25,355 nucleotides of DNA from Deltaproteobacteria bacterium UBA796. GTDB lineage: Bacteria; Myxococcota_A; UBA796. Location: the NCBI GenBank assembly GCA_002296975.1, contig DBIS01000123.1, positions 5,451 through 30,805 of the forward strand. The letters are read 5' to 3'. Position numbers and translations under genes: made by a program. Numbering within the stretch: the stretch's first letter is position 1; every line of letters starts with the position of its first letter. The notes beneath the pieces were generated by a model, which was not told the DNA's origin, made no database searches, and saw only the letters and a list, made by a program, of their open reading frames with translations. This document shows, in pieces, positions 23,506-25,355 of the stretch.

Positions 23506-24960
23506 ATGTCTGGCATCACACTTATTAATCCCCCAGAAAAACTCCGTGTCTGGGCGGGGATTCCCAAGGCCCACGCCCATGGTGTGTACTGCTTTCCACC
23601 ACTGGGCTTGATGCATATTCAAGCCGCTATCGAGAAACGCAGCCACTATATCGCCGAGATTTGTGACCCTGTGGTCGACGATCTGGACTACCCAGACTTT
23701 GAGCAGATGCTCAAGCGCTATCCCCTGGACCTGGTCGGCATCTCCACCTACACCCACTCGCTGCCCGATGTGCAGATGACCATCGACTTGGTCCGCAAAA
23801 TCCATCCATCGGCCAAGATTTACCTGGGTGGGCCCCACTGCGCGATGTTCCCGGACTATGCCATCCAACTCAAAGGCATCGACGGCATGGTGACCGGCGA
23901 TGGAGAGGACCCATTTTTGGCGCTCATCAAGGCCCACGATGAGGGTCGTGACCTCACGGGTATCTCTGGGCTGTGGTGGATTTCAAGCGATGGTGAGGTG
24001 ATCAAAAACGCCGAGATGCCATCCACCAAAGACCTCACGCGCTACCCTTGGCCCGACCGGAGCCGTTCTCGCTTTAAGGACTATTACCTGCCGGGCACCA
24101 AACAACCTTTGGTCACAACAGCCATCACCAGCCGAGGCTGCCCCCACTCTTGCCCATTTTGCCTGACCTACAAAAAACAGTACCGAATTCGGGACATCGA
24201 CCACATCTTGGACGAGATGGAGCACTGCCTAAGCTTGGGGATCACCGAAACCCACTTTATCGACGACCTGTTCACCCCCAACTCCCAATGGGTGCTCAAG
24301 TTCTGTGACGGCATTGAGCGTCGTGGTCTGAAATTTAGCTGGGGCTACAAAACAACCATCGCTGGAACCACCCGTGAGCAAATTCGACGGTGTCGGGAAA
24401 CCGGTTGCACTAAAATTCATTTTGGTGTCGAGTCGGCCAATAACGAGGGTCTGGACGCCTGGGGTAAACATTGTGACACCGACGATGTTCACCGTGTCTT
24501 CAAGTGGTGCCGCGAAGAAGGTGTACGCTCGGTCGCATACATCATGTTGGCAGGGCCTCACGAGCGCACGATGAGCGATGCGGTGAGCAACCTCGACGAA
24601 ATGTTCAAGCTCGACGCCGACTTCGCAGTGTTCGCAGTGTTCAGCCCATACCCGGGCACCGACACCTTTGCTGAAGGCGCAAAATTGGGCCTGTATGCTG
24701 CCGACTGCTGGGACCGACTGATGAAGGACCCGTTGTGTGGGGTCGAGGTTCCTGTGTGCTGGGAAGAGCACCTGACCAAAGCTGAGATTCTTGAGTTGCT
24801 CAAAATCGCCCACCGGCGCTTTTATATGCGACCCAAGTTCCTGGCCCGACAAATTTTAGGTTTGTCAACGGCCTCTGAACTGAAGCGTCTGGCTTCTGGA
24901 GCAATGTCATTGCTCAAGCTTGAGCTTTTGGATGCCAAGAGCCGAACCGCACCCGTCTAA
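23506..24960 (+). CDS. B12-binding-domain radical SAM enzyme
   Basis: A 484-residue radical SAM enzyme. Residues 1-150 have the cobalamin-binding fold pattern (TLINPPEKLRVW, FPPLGLMHIQAAI, LVGISTYTHS, IYLGGPHCAMFP, GIDGMVTGDGED), without a DxHxxG motif; several B12-type radical SAM families also lack it. The cluster motif is C212-x3-C216-x2-C219 in SRGCPHSCPFC. Core barrel strands follow: ETHFIDDLFTPN, TKIHFGVESAN, VAYIMLAGP and FAVFSPYPGT, with GVES and PYPGT typical of the class. The ATG at 23506 has GAGGT 6 bases upstream; the frame opens earlier, at 23458, inside the previous gene. Known relatives methylate or rearrange lipids, tetrapyrroles or natural products. The exported-protein gene overlaps its stop by one base. 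Confidence 0.93.
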   Translation: MSGITLINPPEKLRVWAGIPKAHAHGVYCFPPLGLMHIQAAIEKRSHYIAEICDPVVDDLDYPDFEQMLKRYPLDLVGISTYTHSLPDVQMTIDLVRKIHPSAKIYLGGPHCAMFPDYAIQLKGIDGMVTGDGEDPFLALIKAHDEGRDLTGISGLWWISSDGEVIKNAEMPSTKDLTRYPWPDRSRSRFKDYYLPGTKQPLVTTAITSRGCPHSCPFCLTYKKQYRIRDIDHILDEMEHCLSLGITETHFIDDLFTPNSQWVLKFCDGIERRGLKFSWGYKTTIAGTTREQIRRCRETGCTKIHFGVESANNEGLDAWGKHCDTDDVHRVFKWCREEGVRSVAYIMLAGPHERTMSDAVSNLDEMFKLDADFAVFAVFSPYPGTDTFAEGAKLGLYAADCWDRLMKDPLCGVEVPVCWEEHLTKAEILELLKIAHRRFYMRPKFLARQILGLSTASELKRLASGAMSLLKLELLDAKSRTAPV

Positions 24961-25250
24961 TGCTCCGCGGTGTCATCTGGCTTTCGATGGCTTGCATGGG
25001 TCATTCGGCTTTGGCTGAATCCCCCCCCGTGGTCAGCACTTGGGAGATACGCATGCGCCGGGTTGAAGGGGCCGCCGCGGACATTCGGCGAGCCGCTGAA
25101 GATGTGGAAGAAACACTAAAATTAATCAGTGATTCCAATAGCTTATCTAAGCTTTCCACATTGAAGACACAGCTTCAACGATTGGAAGTGTTGGTCACCT
25201 CTGGAAGGCTCGCCGTCGCGGTCGCAAATGAAGAATCTCAGCGTAATTGA
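24960..25250 (+). CDS. Small exported helical protein
   Basis: A 96-residue protein not recognised by family. Residues 1-19 are a Sec signal peptide (MLRGVIWLSMACMGHSALA) with an Ala-Leu-Ala cleavage site before ESPP. The mature 77 residues are charged and helical: RRVEGAAADIRRAAEDVEET and LSKLSTLKTQLQRLEVLVTS have heptad-like hydrophobic spacing, so a short coiled coil is likely. There is no Cys for lipidation after cleavage. The ATG shares its A with the TAA of the radical SAM gene, so the two are translationally coupled. A periplasmic accessory role is an inference from that coupling alone. Confidence 0.75.
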   Translation: MLRGVIWLSMACMGHSALAESPPVVSTWEIRMRRVEGAAADIRRAAEDVEETLKLISDSNSLSKLSTLKTQLQRLEVLVTSGRLAVAVANEESQRN

Positions 25251-25290
25251 GCAGATAGCGCTGGCTTCACTTTACTTCTTGGACTACTCT

Positions 25291-25306
25291 TGCTATGTCA
25301 ATAGCA
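25291..25306. repeat. Inverted repeat near the window end
   Basis: TGCTAT (25291-25296) and ATAGCA (25301-25306) form a perfect inverted repeat around GTCA. It lies 40 bases after the last gene, in the final 105 bases, where I see no gene. It could be a weak terminator hairpin for the plus-strand unit or an operator of a gene beyond the window. There is no T-tract. Confidence 0.3.
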
Positions 25307-25355
25307 GTACTTGACTCCACGTGAGCTCGGGTCGCTCCCCGCTGTGTCCCTCCCC

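Noticed and set aside
24622..24639. Tandem 9-base repeat TTCGCAGTG x2 in the radical SAM gene
   Set aside because: It encodes the FAVFAVF strand before PYPGT, a normal hydrophobic strand of the family; probably codon coincidence.
25251..25355. Promoter-like strings TTGGAC and TTGACT near the window end
   Set aside because: No matching -10 box at normal spacing is present inside the window, so no promoter is called.

Overview
The window reads as chromosomal DNA of a free-living, GC-rich (high fifties percent by eye) Gram-negative bacterium. The outer envelope is evident from four or five lipoprotein-type signal peptides and an OmpA-like peptidoglycan-binding lipoprotein with thrombospondin type 3 repeats. 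The DUF4398-like/OmpA lipoprotein pair, the fused receiver-EAL regulators and the radical SAM types resemble what is common in Myxococcota, Bradymonadales and other former Deltaproteobacteria. That placement is an inference from gene content, not a measured phylogeny. No phage, insertion sequence, CRISPR, rRNA or tRNA was found. Coding density is very high: the longest gap is about 120 bases, so no stretch over 300 bases lacks a gene.

Layout. (1) 18-4817, minus strand: an operon-like run of a radical SAM protein with a B12-binding-like front half, an unrecognised helical protein, a 557-residue Rossmann-fold protein and an RNase Z-type metallo-beta-lactamase hydrolase. (2) 4896-8126, plus: a membrane-anchored P-loop ATPase with a C-terminal winged-helix-like region, 3 bases before a small MscS-type channel. 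(3) 8151-10435, minus: serA-serC, the first two steps of serine synthesis. (4) 10560-12839, plus: two tandem paralogous receiver-EAL proteins (predicted c-di-GMP phosphodiesterases). (5) 12877-15091, plus: ribF, aroE and a degenerate receiver protein, joined by ATGA overlaps. (6) 15210-16528, minus: DUF4398-like lipoprotein and TSP3-OmpA lipoprotein. (7) 16601-20472, minus: two paralogous polytopic membrane proteins resembling GT-C glycosyltransferases. (8) 20504-21373, plus: a helical lipoprotein with LTxxQ-like motifs. (9) 21348-22921, minus: a Pro/Glu-rich lipoprotein and a family 2 glycosyltransferase. (10) 22943-25250, plus: an isoprenylcysteine/phospholipid methyltransferase-like membrane protein, a second B12-type radical SAM enzyme and a small exported helical protein.

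How they fit together. Housekeeping biosynthesis (serine, FMN/FAD, shikimate) alternates with envelope functions and c-di-GMP turnover. Co-directional neighbours are commonly translationally coupled: 4-base ATGA overlaps occur at serA/serC, ribF/aroE, aroE/receiver, the two lipoproteins, the two GT-C-like proteins, and the Pro-rich lipoprotein/GT2 pair. The most unusual unit is the ATPase-MscS pair, which could be an energy- or ligand-gated channel. The second is the radical SAM/methyltransferase/exported-protein trio, which looks like a small lipid- or metabolite-tailoring operon. Both are inferences from domain content and spacing.
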